NCBI GenBank assembly: GCA_016716325.1
Contig: JADJWO010000001.1
Location: 1,426,001 to 1,490,000, forward strand
Direction: 5' to 3'
Length of the DNA stretch: 64,000 nt
Source: Nitrosomonadales bacterium
Lineage (GTDB): Bacteria > Pseudomonadota > Gammaproteobacteria > Burkholderiales > Gallionellaceae
The notes under the pieces are model-generated. The model made no database searches and was not told the origin of the DNA. It worked only from the letters and a program-made list of their open reading frames with translations. A program made the translations under genes and the position numbers. Positions 57,158-64,000 of the stretch are shown piece after piece; position 1 is the first letter of the stretch, and the number at the start of each line of letters is the position of its first letter.

Positions 57158-58454
57158 CACCGCACTTTACGCCGGACGCCGCAAGCTTCTTCTGGACAAG
57201 ATGCGGCGCGGTATCGCGATCATTCCCACCGCTCCGGAAGTGGCGCGCAACGGCGACACACATTATTCGTATCGCCATGACAGCAATTTCTATTACCTGA
57301 GCGGATTCACCGAACCGGAAGCGGTACTCGTTCTGGTCGCGGGGGACCAGGAGCGGAGCATCCTGTTCTGTCGCGAAAGGAACCCGGAACGCGAGATATG
57401 GGACGGCTTCCGTTATGGACCGGACGCCGCCGGGGAACAATTCGGTTTCGATGCCGCTTACCCGATCTCGCAACTGGACGAGAAGCTGGTCGAACTGATG
57501 GGTGACCAGCCCGCGCTGTTTTATCCGCTGGGTCATGATCCCGCATGGGACAACCGCATCCTCGCATGGCGCAGGGCGGTACGTGAAAAAGCCCGCAACG
57601 GCGTTCGCGCACCGGATGAGGTTCATGATGTGCGCGCCTTGCTCAACGAGATGCGCCTGCTCAAGGATGCTCACGAGCTGTCCGTCATGCGTCGCGCGGC
57701 GGCCATTTCCGCACAGGCCCACCAGCGCGCGATGCGCTTCACCCGGCCGGATCTTTTTGAATATGAAGTGGAGGCGGAACTGTTGCACGAGTTCTGCCGC
57801 AATGGCGCACGCCACCCCGCCTATTCGTCCATCGTTGCGAGCGGCGCCAATGCCTGTGTGCTGCATTATGTCGACAACAGCGCTCAGCTCAGGGATGGCG
57901 ACCTGTTGCTGGTCGATGCCGGCTGCGAAGTGGATGGCTATGCGGCGGACATCACGCGCTGCTATCCGGTGAACGGCCGTTTTGCCGCCGCCCAGAAAGA
58001 TGTCTATGAGCTGGTACTGGCCGCACAAGACGCCGCGATCGCAGCCGTGCGTCCCGGCAACACCTGGAATGCACCGCATGACGCGGCCGTCCGCGTGCTG
58101 GCGCAGGGTTTCATCGACCTCAAGCTGTGCCACGGCAACGTGGATGACGTGCTGGAAAGCGAAAGCTACAAGAGGTTCTACATGCACCGCACCGGGCACT
58201 GGCTGGGCATGGACGTACACGATGTCGGCGACTACAAGATCGACGGGGATTGGCGTACCCTGCAACCAGGCATGACGCTGACCGTCGAGCCCGGTTGTTA
58301 TATCCGGCCTGCCGACGATGTTCCGCTTGCGTTGTGGAACATCGGCATCCGCATCGAGGACGATGTGCTCGTTACCGGAAGGGATAATGAAATACTGACT
58401 GCCGCCGCCCCCAAATCGGTCGCGGCCATCGAACAACTGATGAGGCCATCGTGA
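57150..58454 (+). CDS. pepP: Xaa-Pro aminopeptidase P
   Basis: A 434-residue M24B metallopeptidase that removes N-terminal residues preceding proline. Dinuclear metal ligands appear in LLVDAGCEVDGYAADITR, the TGHWLGMDVHD segment and LTVEPGCY, plus the Glu in IRIEDD. The ATG at 57150 is used; the extra upstream frame lies inside murU. Confidence 0.94.
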   Translation: MPDTALYAGRRKLLLDKMRRGIAIIPTAPEVARNGDTHYSYRHDSNFYYLSGFTEPEAVLVLVAGDQERSILFCRERNPEREIWDGFRYGPDAAGEQFGFDAAYPISQLDEKLVELMGDQPALFYPLGHDPAWDNRILAWRRAVREKARNGVRAPDEVHDVRALLNEMRLLKDAHELSVMRRAAAISAQAHQRAMRFTRPDLFEYEVEAELLHEFCRNGARHPAYSSIVASGANACVLHYVDNSAQLRDGDLLLVDAGCEVDGYAADITRCYPVNGRFAAAQKDVYELVLAAQDAAIAAVRPGNTWNAPHDAAVRVLAQGFIDLKLCHGNVDDVLESESYKRFYMHRTGHWLGMDVHDVGDYKIDGDWRTLQPGMTLTVEPGCYIRPADDVPLALWNIGIRIEDDVLVTGRDNEILTAAAPKSVAAIEQLMRPS

Positions 58455-59614
58455 ACACACAGGAATATGACATCGTCATCATCGGCGGCGGGCCGGTCGG
58501 CACCGCGCTGGCACTGGCCCTGCGCGGCAGCAGGTTGAACCTCCTCGTGCTGGAAGCGCGGCCGGAAAATGCGCCGAGCAGTGATGCGCGTGCGTTGGCT
58601 CTGTCCTATGGCAGCCGTTTGTTGCTGGACCGGCTGGGCGTTTGGGATGCATTGCAGGATGTTTCGCCGATCCGCACCATACACATTTCGCAAAAACATA
58701 GTTTCGGGCGCGCCATGATCCGCGCCGAGGAAATGGGAACACCGGAACTCGGCTATGTGCTGCCTTATCCGGTTCTGCAGGACACGTTGACCGAAGCGCT
58801 GAGAGACAGCGGCATCAAGACCCTTTACAGCACCAGCGTCACCCGTTTGGAAGGCCGGGCCGATCACGCCAGCATCGGCTATCAGCAGGACAACGGGGAA
58901 CGCATCCTGCAGGCACGCCTCGCCGTCGTCGCCGATGGCGGGAAACTGCTGGCCCAACAATTTCCACCCGAATTCCACGACTACGGGCAGACCGCGCTGA
59001 TCACCCACGTCACTTGCGAGACCCCGCAAAACAATACGGCCTTTGAAAGATTTACCCCGCAGGGTCCGCTGGCCCTGCTTCCCTACAAGGATGGCTACGA
59101 GCTGGTGTGGACCGCGCCGCACGAACGGGCGCAGGAGATGCTGGCATGGGACGATGCGCGATTCCTGCAGGAACTGCACCGCCATTTCGGTGATCGGGTC
59201 GGAGAATTCCTGACCACAGGCAGGCGCACCTGTTTCCCGCTCGGCCTGAAGCGCGCCCCGCAACAGGCGCCGATGCCGCATACCGTGTTGCTCGGCAATG
59301 CCGCGCAGACCCTGCATCCGGTAGCCGGGCAAGGCTTCAACATGGGTGTGCGCGACGCATGGGAACTGGCTCAGGAAATCCTCGATGCCACGCCGGAAAC
59401 CATGGGCTCCGAGCCGATGCTCGCCGCCTACCGCAACAGTCGCCGAACCGACCGCGAAGCGGGCATCAGGTTTACCGACGGGCTGGTGCGCCTGTTCTCC
59501 AACGACCTGCCGCTGGTCGGCACGGGCCGGGCCGCCGCGCTGACCGCGCTGGATTGCCTGCCGTTCGCGAAAAAATTCGTCGCGAAACGGATGATGTTCG
59601 GGGCGAACGGATAA
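58451..59614 (+). CDS. ubiH: UbiH/UbiF/VisC-family FAD monooxygenase
   Basis: A 387-residue flavoprotein hydroxylase of ubiquinone biosynthesis. The FAD motif IIGGGPVGTALALAL, the DARALALS segment and the GNAAQTLHPVAGQGFNMG motif are diagnostic of the family; which ring position it hydroxylates cannot be told from the sequence. The start is GTG at 58451, overlapping the pepP stop. In gammaproteobacteria pepP and ubiH are also adjacent. Confidence 0.88.
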   Translation: MNTQEYDIVIIGGGPVGTALALALRGSRLNLLVLEARPENAPSSDARALALSYGSRLLLDRLGVWDALQDVSPIRTIHISQKHSFGRAMIRAEEMGTPELGYVLPYPVLQDTLTEALRDSGIKTLYSTSVTRLEGRADHASIGYQQDNGERILQARLAVVADGGKLLAQQFPPEFHDYGQTALITHVTCETPQNNTAFERFTPQGPLALLPYKDGYELVWTAPHERAQEMLAWDDARFLQELHRHFGDRVGEFLTTGRRTCFPLGLKRAPQQAPMPHTVLLGNAAQTLHPVAGQGFNMGVRDAWELAQEILDATPETMGSEPMLAAYRNSRRTDREAGIRFTDGLVRLFSNDLPLVGTGRAAALTALDCLPFAKKFVAKRMMFGANG

Positions 59615-60376
59615 CTACAACTCCACCACCACCGGCGCATGGTCAGACGGTCGTTCCAGTTTGCGCGGCGCCCTGTCGATCACACAGCTTTTGCATTGCG
59701 CAACCAGCGCTTCACCGATCAGGATGTGGTCGATGCGCAATCCGAGATTGCGCCGGAACGCCATCATCCGGTAATCCCACCATGAATAGGATTGCTCCGG
59801 CTGCTCGAACAGGCGGAAGCTGTCGCGCAGCCCCAGCGCAAGCAATCTTCCGAACCGGTCGCGCTCCGCTTCGCTGACCAGCACGTTTCCCTGCCATGCC
59901 ACCGGGTCGTACACGTCGCAGTCTTCCGGCGCGATGTTGTAATCGCCGAGCAGGACGAGCTTCGGGTGCCTCGCCAACTCTTCCCGCAACCAGCCGTGCA
60001 ACGCGTCCAGCCATTTGAGCTTGTAATGGTATTTGTCGGAATCAACTTCGCTGCCGTTGGGAATGTAGACGTCCACGACGCGGATATCGCCGAGGGTCGC
60101 GGCAAGGACGCGCTTCTGTTCGTCCTCGAAACCGGGGATGCCGGCCTGCACATCGCTGACCGGTTCGCGGCTGAGGATCGCCACGCCGTTATAGGTCTTC
60201 TGCCCGCTGAATACGCTGTGATAGCCCGCGTCCTGCAATGCAGCCTGCGGGAAATCACCGTCCTGCTGCTTGGTCTCCTGCAGGCATAGCGCATCGACCG
60301 GATTGGCGGACAGCCAGTCCAGCACATGCGGCAGGCGCACCTTCAGGGAGTTGACGTTCCAGGTAGCCAGTTTCAT
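59615..60376 (-). CDS. xthA: Exodeoxyribonuclease III
   Basis: A 253-residue AP endonuclease and 3'-exonuclease of base-excision repair. Motifs are TWNVNSLKVRLPH, LQETKQQD, LLGDYNIAPED and the C-terminal SDHAPVVVEL catalytic His. It ends directly against ubiH on the other strand and overlaps the upstream gene by ATGA. Confidence 0.95.
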   Translation of the reverse strand: MKLATWNVNSLKVRLPHVLDWLSANPVDALCLQETKQQDGDFPQAALQDAGYHSVFSGQKTYNGVAILSREPVSDVQAGIPGFEDEQKRVLAATLGDIRVVDVYIPNGSEVDSDKYHYKLKWLDALHGWLREELARHPKLVLLGDYNIAPEDCDVYDPVAWQGNVLVSEAERDRFGRLLALGLRDSFRLFEQPEQSYSWWDYRMMAFRRNLGLRIDHILIGEALVAQCKSCVIDRAPRKLERPSDHAPVVVEL

Positions 60377-60918
60377 TGTGCGGCGGGATTTTCAGGGGTA
60401 ACCTGGCTCGCCGCATCGCCGGACGCGGCCGGTCCAGATTTGGAAACACGATAAGGCGCGGTCTTCGGATAGCCCGCTATGTCGAGTTCGTTATGCCATG
60501 CGCTTTCGAGAAAACCTTTCAGGTATGACTTGCCCACCGCAAGCGTCGGGACGCTGTCGCTGCCGGATAACGCTTTGAGGGCGTCGGCATCTTCCTGGGT
60601 GACCAGCATCTTTTCGCTGAACGGGATGCCGCGCTTGCTCAACAGGTCGCGCGCCTGCCTGCAATACTCTGCGCAGTTTTCCGCGACATACAGGACAACG
60701 GGGAAATGTTGCATCGCGCGGCGTGTCTCATAGGGGATATCCTCGCTTGGCACAACCTCGGCGGAAAGCTTCTTGCGCTCGATCTCCGCCGCGTCGAGTG
60801 GCGGTACATCCCCGTAATGCACCTTGCCCTTGTCGTCCACCCATCGGTATAGCTCCCCCGCTTGCGCGCCCGATGACCACACCAGCAAGCAGCCCAGCAA
60901 CAGAATGATATGTTTCAT
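60373..60918 (-). CDS. Exported DUF4124 protein with glutaredoxin-like domain
   Basis: A 181-residue protein with a signal peptide (cleavage after AQA, about residue 20), a DUF4124 segment (ELYRWVDDKGKVHYGDVPP, 22-40) and a C-terminal glutaredoxin-like domain with CAEYC at about residues 82-86 and SVPTLAVG as the cis-Pro loop. The cysteines are separated by three residues rather than the usual two, so redox properties may differ. Function is unknown; a periplasmic thiol role is inferred. GGGAGG precedes the ATG. Confidence 0.75.
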   Translation of the reverse strand: MKHIILLLGCLLVWSSGAQAGELYRWVDDKGKVHYGDVPPLDAAEIERKKLSAEVVPSEDIPYETRRAMQHFPVVLYVAENCAEYCRQARDLLSKRGIPFSEKMLVTQEDADALKALSGSDSVPTLAVGKSYLKGFLESAWHNELDIAGYPKTAPYRVSKSGPAASGDAASQVTPENPAAQ

Positions 60919-60935
60919 CTCGCCTCCCGATACTT

Positions 60936-63098
60936 TCAGAGTAGCCCATTATGCCGCAACAGCGCGTCCATGCCCGGCTCTCGCCCGCGGAACGCGGTGA
61001 ACGACTGCATCGCGTCGCGGCTGCCGCCAACCGCCAGGATCTCGCTGCGGAACCGCGCGCCGACATCCGGATTCAGCACCCCCTGTTCCTCGAACAGGCT
61101 GTATGCGTCCGCCGATAATACCTCCGCCCACTTGTAACTGTAATAGCCCGCCGCGTAACCGCCCGAGAAGATATGCGCGAAACTGTGCGGAAAGCGGTTG
61201 AACTCGGGCGGGATCAATACCGCAACTTCTGCGCGCACCTCGTCCAGCAACTGCAGGATGCGCCGGTTCCCTCCCGCCTCGAAATTACTGTGCATCAGCA
61301 TATCGAACAGCGCGAATTCGATCTGGCGCAGGGTTTGCAGTCCGCTCTGGAAATTCTTCGCGGCCAGCATCTTGTCGAACAGCGCGCGCGGCAGCGTTTC
61401 TCCCGCTTGGGCATCGCCAACCGGCAAAGAGGGAGTCTCCAGGCTCTGCGGTAGCGATGCCGCGACCGACTCGCGGACGCTCCCATCCCGCCTCGCGGAC
61501 CCCTGCTCGCTGCTCGCAGTCGCCACATGGCGCGTCATACCCTGCAGCACCTCCCATTCCCAGCAGAAGTTTTCCATGAACTGGCTGGGCAGTTCCACGG
61601 CATCCCATTCCACGCCGTTGATGCCGGATACGCCCAGTTCTTCCACTTCGGTCAGCAGGTGATGCAGGCCATGTCCGAATTCGTGGAACAGCGTGATGAC
61701 TTCGTCGTGGGTGAACAATGCCGGGTGTCTGCCGCCAACCGGCGCGGAAAAGTTGCAGTTCAGGTATGCCACGGGGGTCTGTATGCCCGTTTCCAGGCGG
61801 CGGCGCGTGATCGCGTCATCCATCCAGGCGCCGCCGCGCTTGCTATTGCGCGCATACAGGTCGAAGTAGAACTGCCCGACCAGCCCGCCCTGCGCGTCGC
61901 GGATATCGAAGAAGCGTACGTCCTCATGCCATACCGGTGCCGAAGACTGCTCGATCCGCAGCCCGTAGAGCGTCTCGACCAGGCGGAACATGCCGGGCAA
62001 CACCGCGTCTTCCGGGAAATATCGTTTCACTTCCTGCTCGGAGAATGCGTAGCGCCGCTCGCGCAGCTTTTCGCTGGCATAGGCGATGTCCCATGCATGC
62101 AGTTCGCCCATCTCGAGTTCATCGCGTGCGAATTCGCGCAATTCGGACAGGTCTTTTTCGGCGAACGGGCGCGCGCGTTGCGCCAGTTCGCGCATGAATC
62201 CCACCACCTGCTGCGGCGTGTCCGCCATCTTGCTCGCTAGTGAAAGTTCGCCGTAATTGGCAAAACCCAGCAACTTCGCCTCCTCGGCACGCAACGCGAC
62301 GATCTCGTCCATCAGTCCGGTATTGTCCCATTCCGGCTTGCCGAACTCGGAGGCGCGCGTGGCATAGGCGCGGTACATCTTCTCGCGCAGTCCGCGGTCG
62401 TCGGCGAACTGCATCACCGGCAGGTAGGATGGTGCTTTCAGCGTGAACAGCCAGCCGGACTTGCCGGCCGACTGCGCCGCTTCGTGCGCGGCCTGCAACA
62501 CGTCATCCGGCAGACCGGAAAGCGTATCGCGATTCTCGATCAACAGCGTAAAGTCATTGGTCGCATCCAGCAGGTTGTCCGAAAAACGTGACGACAGCCC
62601 CGACAGGCGCTCCTGGATTTCCAGATACCGGACCTTCTGCTCTTCCGGCAATTCTGCTCCCCCCAGACGAAAATCGCGCAACTCGTTCTCGATGATCTTT
62701 TTGCGCGCAGCGCTCAACCCCTCGAACTCCTGGTTGTTGCGCAACGCCTTGAACTTCCCGAACAGCGCCAGGTTCTGCCCCAGTTCGGCGTAGTACTGGG
62801 TGATCTTCGGTAGCGTGGCGTTATAGGCCTCGCGCAGTTCCGGGCTGTTCATCACCGCGTTCAGGTGACCGACCGGCCCCCATGCGCGCGACAATCGTTC
62901 GTTGGCATCTTCCATCGGTCGTACGAACCCGTCCCATGTCGGCGGCGCATCGCCCTCCAGCAGGCGCACTACGAGCGCGCGGTTCTCGGCAATCAGTTGG
63001 TCGATTGCCGGTGCAACGTGTTCGGGCCGGATCTCCGCAAAGCGCGGCAGACCGGTAAAATCCAACAGGGGATTTGCTGATTGAGGATGTGCTGTCAT
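60936..63098 (-). CDS. prlC: Oligopeptidase A (M3 family), with an in-frame insertion
   Basis: A 720-residue zinc metallopeptidase that degrades signal peptides and other oligopeptides; E. coli OpdA has 680. The active site HEFGH is at residues 472-476, with the third ligand Glu in the following helix. Between MTRHVAT and GETLPRALFDKM, where homologues are continuous, about 38 extra residues (528-565) rich in Ser, Ala, Arg and Gln are inserted. The coding DNA is full of short inverted and direct repeats (61404-61517). The frame is kept, so the enzyme may still be active. It ends 17 bases before the thioredoxin-like gene. Confidence 0.93.
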   Translation of the reverse strand: MTAHPQSANPLLDFTGLPRFAEIRPEHVAPAIDQLIAENRALVVRLLEGDAPPTWDGFVRPMEDANERLSRAWGPVGHLNAVMNSPELREAYNATLPKITQYYAELGQNLALFGKFKALRNNQEFEGLSAARKKIIENELRDFRLGGAELPEEQKVRYLEIQERLSGLSSRFSDNLLDATNDFTLLIENRDTLSGLPDDVLQAAHEAAQSAGKSGWLFTLKAPSYLPVMQFADDRGLREKMYRAYATRASEFGKPEWDNTGLMDEIVALRAEEAKLLGFANYGELSLASKMADTPQQVVGFMRELAQRARPFAEKDLSELREFARDELEMGELHAWDIAYASEKLRERRYAFSEQEVKRYFPEDAVLPGMFRLVETLYGLRIEQSSAPVWHEDVRFFDIRDAQGGLVGQFYFDLYARNSKRGGAWMDDAITRRRLETGIQTPVAYLNCNFSAPVGGRHPALFTHDEVITLFHEFGHGLHHLLTEVEELGVSGINGVEWDAVELPSQFMENFCWEWEVLQGMTRHVATASSEQGSARRDGSVRESVAASLPQSLETPSLPVGDAQAGETLPRALFDKMLAAKNFQSGLQTLRQIEFALFDMLMHSNFEAGGNRRILQLLDEVRAEVAVLIPPEFNRFPHSFAHIFSGGYAAGYYSYKWAEVLSADAYSLFEEQGVLNPDVGARFRSEILAVGGSRDAMQSFTAFRGREPGMDALLRHNGLL
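61404..61517. repeat. Repeat-rich insertion inside prlC
   Basis: A 114-base stretch in frame. It contains the inverted pair GGCATCGC (61410-61417) and GCGATGCC (61454-61461), the palindrome GGAGTCTCC (61432-61440), the direct pair CTCGCGGAC at about 61470 and 61492, and GCTCGC repeated near 61505-61517. It encodes the extra residues 528-565. Confidence 0.6.
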
Positions 63099-63189
63099 TT
63101 TTTACTCACATATTGTTGGCTGGATTTCGGTACAGGCTATGTCGGAGCCAAAGTCGAGCAATGGATTCCTGTCATTCCGGAAAATCGAA

Positions 63190-63209
63190 GCGCCCCCGAA
63201 CGAGGGCGC
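63190..63209 (-). terminator. Likely terminator of the dihydroorotase-like gene
   Basis: The stem GCGCCC/GGGCGC lies 18 bases after the stop; on the minus strand it is followed by TTCGATTTT, an imperfect T-run. Confidence 0.5.
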
Positions 63210-63226
63210 ATGGGGTTATTGAAGGT

Positions 63227-64000
63227 TCATTGCCGGAAAACGATCTGCCCGTCGAGCAGCGCATAACGCACCCGCCCCTGCATCTCGTAACCGTTGAACG
63301 GTGTGTTCTTGCCCTGGCTCCTTAGCGCGGCCGGTTCCACCTTCCATGCCGCCTGCGGGTCGAATATGCAGATGTCTGCATGCGCACCCACCGACAGGTG
63401 CCCGACCTTCTGGCCCAGCAACCGCGCAGGATGGATGGTCACGCGGGACAGCGCATCCAGCAGCGGGATTTTTTCCTGCGCCGCCCACTTCAGCACCAGC
63501 GGCAACAGCAATTCGATCCCGGTCGCTCCCGCTTCGGCCTCGGCGAACGGCAGTTGCTTGGCATCATCATCCACGGGTGAATGGTTGGAACAGATCGCGT
63601 CGATCGTGCCGTCCTTGAGCCCGGCGCGCAACGCCTCGCGATCGCGCTGGTCGCGCAACGGCGGGGTCAGGTGGCAGTTTGCATCGAAATAGCCGATGTC
63701 CGTCTCGGTCAGGTGCACATGGTTCATCGACACGTCGCAGGTGACCTTCAGGCCTTCCCGTTTGGCAGCGCGCATCATCTCCACGCCGGCCGCACTGGAA
63801 ATGCGGCAGACATGCAGGATGACGCCTGTCTCGCGTGCCAGTTGCAGCATGGTCGACAGTGCGATGGTCTCGGCCACCACCGGAATGGGCGGCAGACCCA
63901 GACGCGTGGCAACTTCGCCATCGTGCGCCACGCCGTTCCTGGCAAGGAAACTGTCCTGCGCACGCAGCCAGACGCGATAGCCGAAGGTCGCCGCATATTG
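63227..64000 (-). CDS. Dihydroorotase-like protein, partial; probably PyrC-prime/PyrX type
   Basis: The C-terminal 257 residues of an amidohydrolase; the start lies beyond the right edge. The frame is open to the last base (WLRAQDSFLARNGVAHDGEV). The core GTIDAICSNHSPVDDDAK replaces the TDHAPH of active dihydroorotases, with Asn where the catalytic Asp normally is, and CDVSMNHVHLT stands where a metal-binding His pair is usual. These changes and the AFAEAEAGATGIELLLPL-like segment resemble the inactive dihydroorotase homologues (PyrX, PyrC') that hold aspartate transcarbamoylase together in pseudomonads. Gene pyrB would be expected just outside the window. Confidence 0.8.
   Translation of the reverse strand, partial: QYAATFGYRVWLRAQDSFLARNGVAHDGEVATRLGLPPIPVVAETIALSTMLQLARETGVILHVCRISSAAGVEMMRAAKREGLKVTCDVSMNHVHLTETDIGYFDANCHLTPPLRDQRDREALRAGLKDGTIDAICSNHSPVDDDAKQLPFAEAEAGATGIELLLPLVLKWAAQEKIPLLDALSRVTIHPARLLGQKVGHLSVGAHADICIFDPQAAWKVEPAALRSQGKNTPFNGYEMQGRVRYALLDGQIVFRQ

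Noticed and set aside
61465..61517. CRISPR-like direct repeats in prlC
   Set aside because: Two copies of CTCGCGGAC are too few and too short and lie in a coding frame.

Overview
The window looks like a chromosomal segment from a GC-rich betaproteobacterium. Several gene orders point that way: lptD-surA-pdxA-ksgA, pilMNOPQ-aroKB, gatCAB divergent from mreBCD-mrdAB-rlpA, and hemL next to thiE and thiD. The cytochromes, an uptake-type NiFe hydrogenase and a candidate rhodoquinone gene suggest a respiratory generalist of the Nitrosomonadales, perhaps a Gallionellaceae (Sideroxydans-like) iron or hydrogen oxidiser. That placement is inference from gene content; no marker gene was compared.

Layout. 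1-2636: edge of a NiFe-hydrogenase locus. The Tat-signal start of the small subunit, a HupH-type protein and a HyaD-type protease run leftward; hypC-hypD run rightward. 2611-9084: a complete rod-shape operon on the minus strand (mreB, mreC, mreD, mrdA, rodA, rlpA). 9182-12438: gatCAB on the plus strand. 12435-16916: argS, a SPOR protein, dsbA, a short-chain dehydrogenase and an RquA-like methyltransferase, all minus. 17128-24644: a redox block, all minus, containing a nine-heme cytochrome fused to a b-type membrane domain, a monoheme cytochrome c, a tetraheme lipoprotein, HemG, a NYN-domain protein, an FAD oxidase and a membrane protein with one haem c motif. 24721-42199: priA, hemE, gltDB, dgt, aroBK and pilQPONM, all minus. 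42350-45295: PBP1A and a nucleotidyltransferase-like protein, plus. 45315-55327: hemB, then engB, hemL, thiE, thiD, ksgA, pdxA, surA and lptD, all minus. 55391-59614: amgK-murU peptidoglycan recycling, pepP and a UbiH-type hydroxylase, plus. 59615-64000: xthA, a thioredoxin-like protein, prlC and a partial dihydroorotase-like gene, minus.

How the parts fit. The cell-wall genes (mre/mrd, rlpA, mrcA, amgK/murU) form a nearly complete elongation and recycling set. Four haem-synthesis genes (hemB, hemE, hemG, hemL) and dsbA lie near a set of c-type cytochromes that need haem and oxidative folding. The hydrogenase, the RquA candidate, the UbiH-type protein and the cytochrome/b-domain fusion all touch the quinone pool.

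Most notable: (1) a plus-strand small RNA at about 46387-46481 with four consecutive hairpins and an anti-Shine-Dalgarno CTCCTCCC loop; (2) two conserved housekeeping proteins, GatB and PrlC, that carry in-frame insertions made of repeat-like palindromic DNA, one of which has an intergenic relative at 56400-56447; (3) the CbcL-like cytochrome cluster; (4) a family of inverted repeats (TCCACGAA type) at three intergenic sites; (5) a 21-codon leader ORF with a strong ribosome-binding site that runs into the start of mreC. I saw no tRNA, rRNA, CRISPR array, insertion sequence or prophage. No gene-free stretch exceeds 300 bases; the longest is 16917-17127, which holds only the argS promoter.
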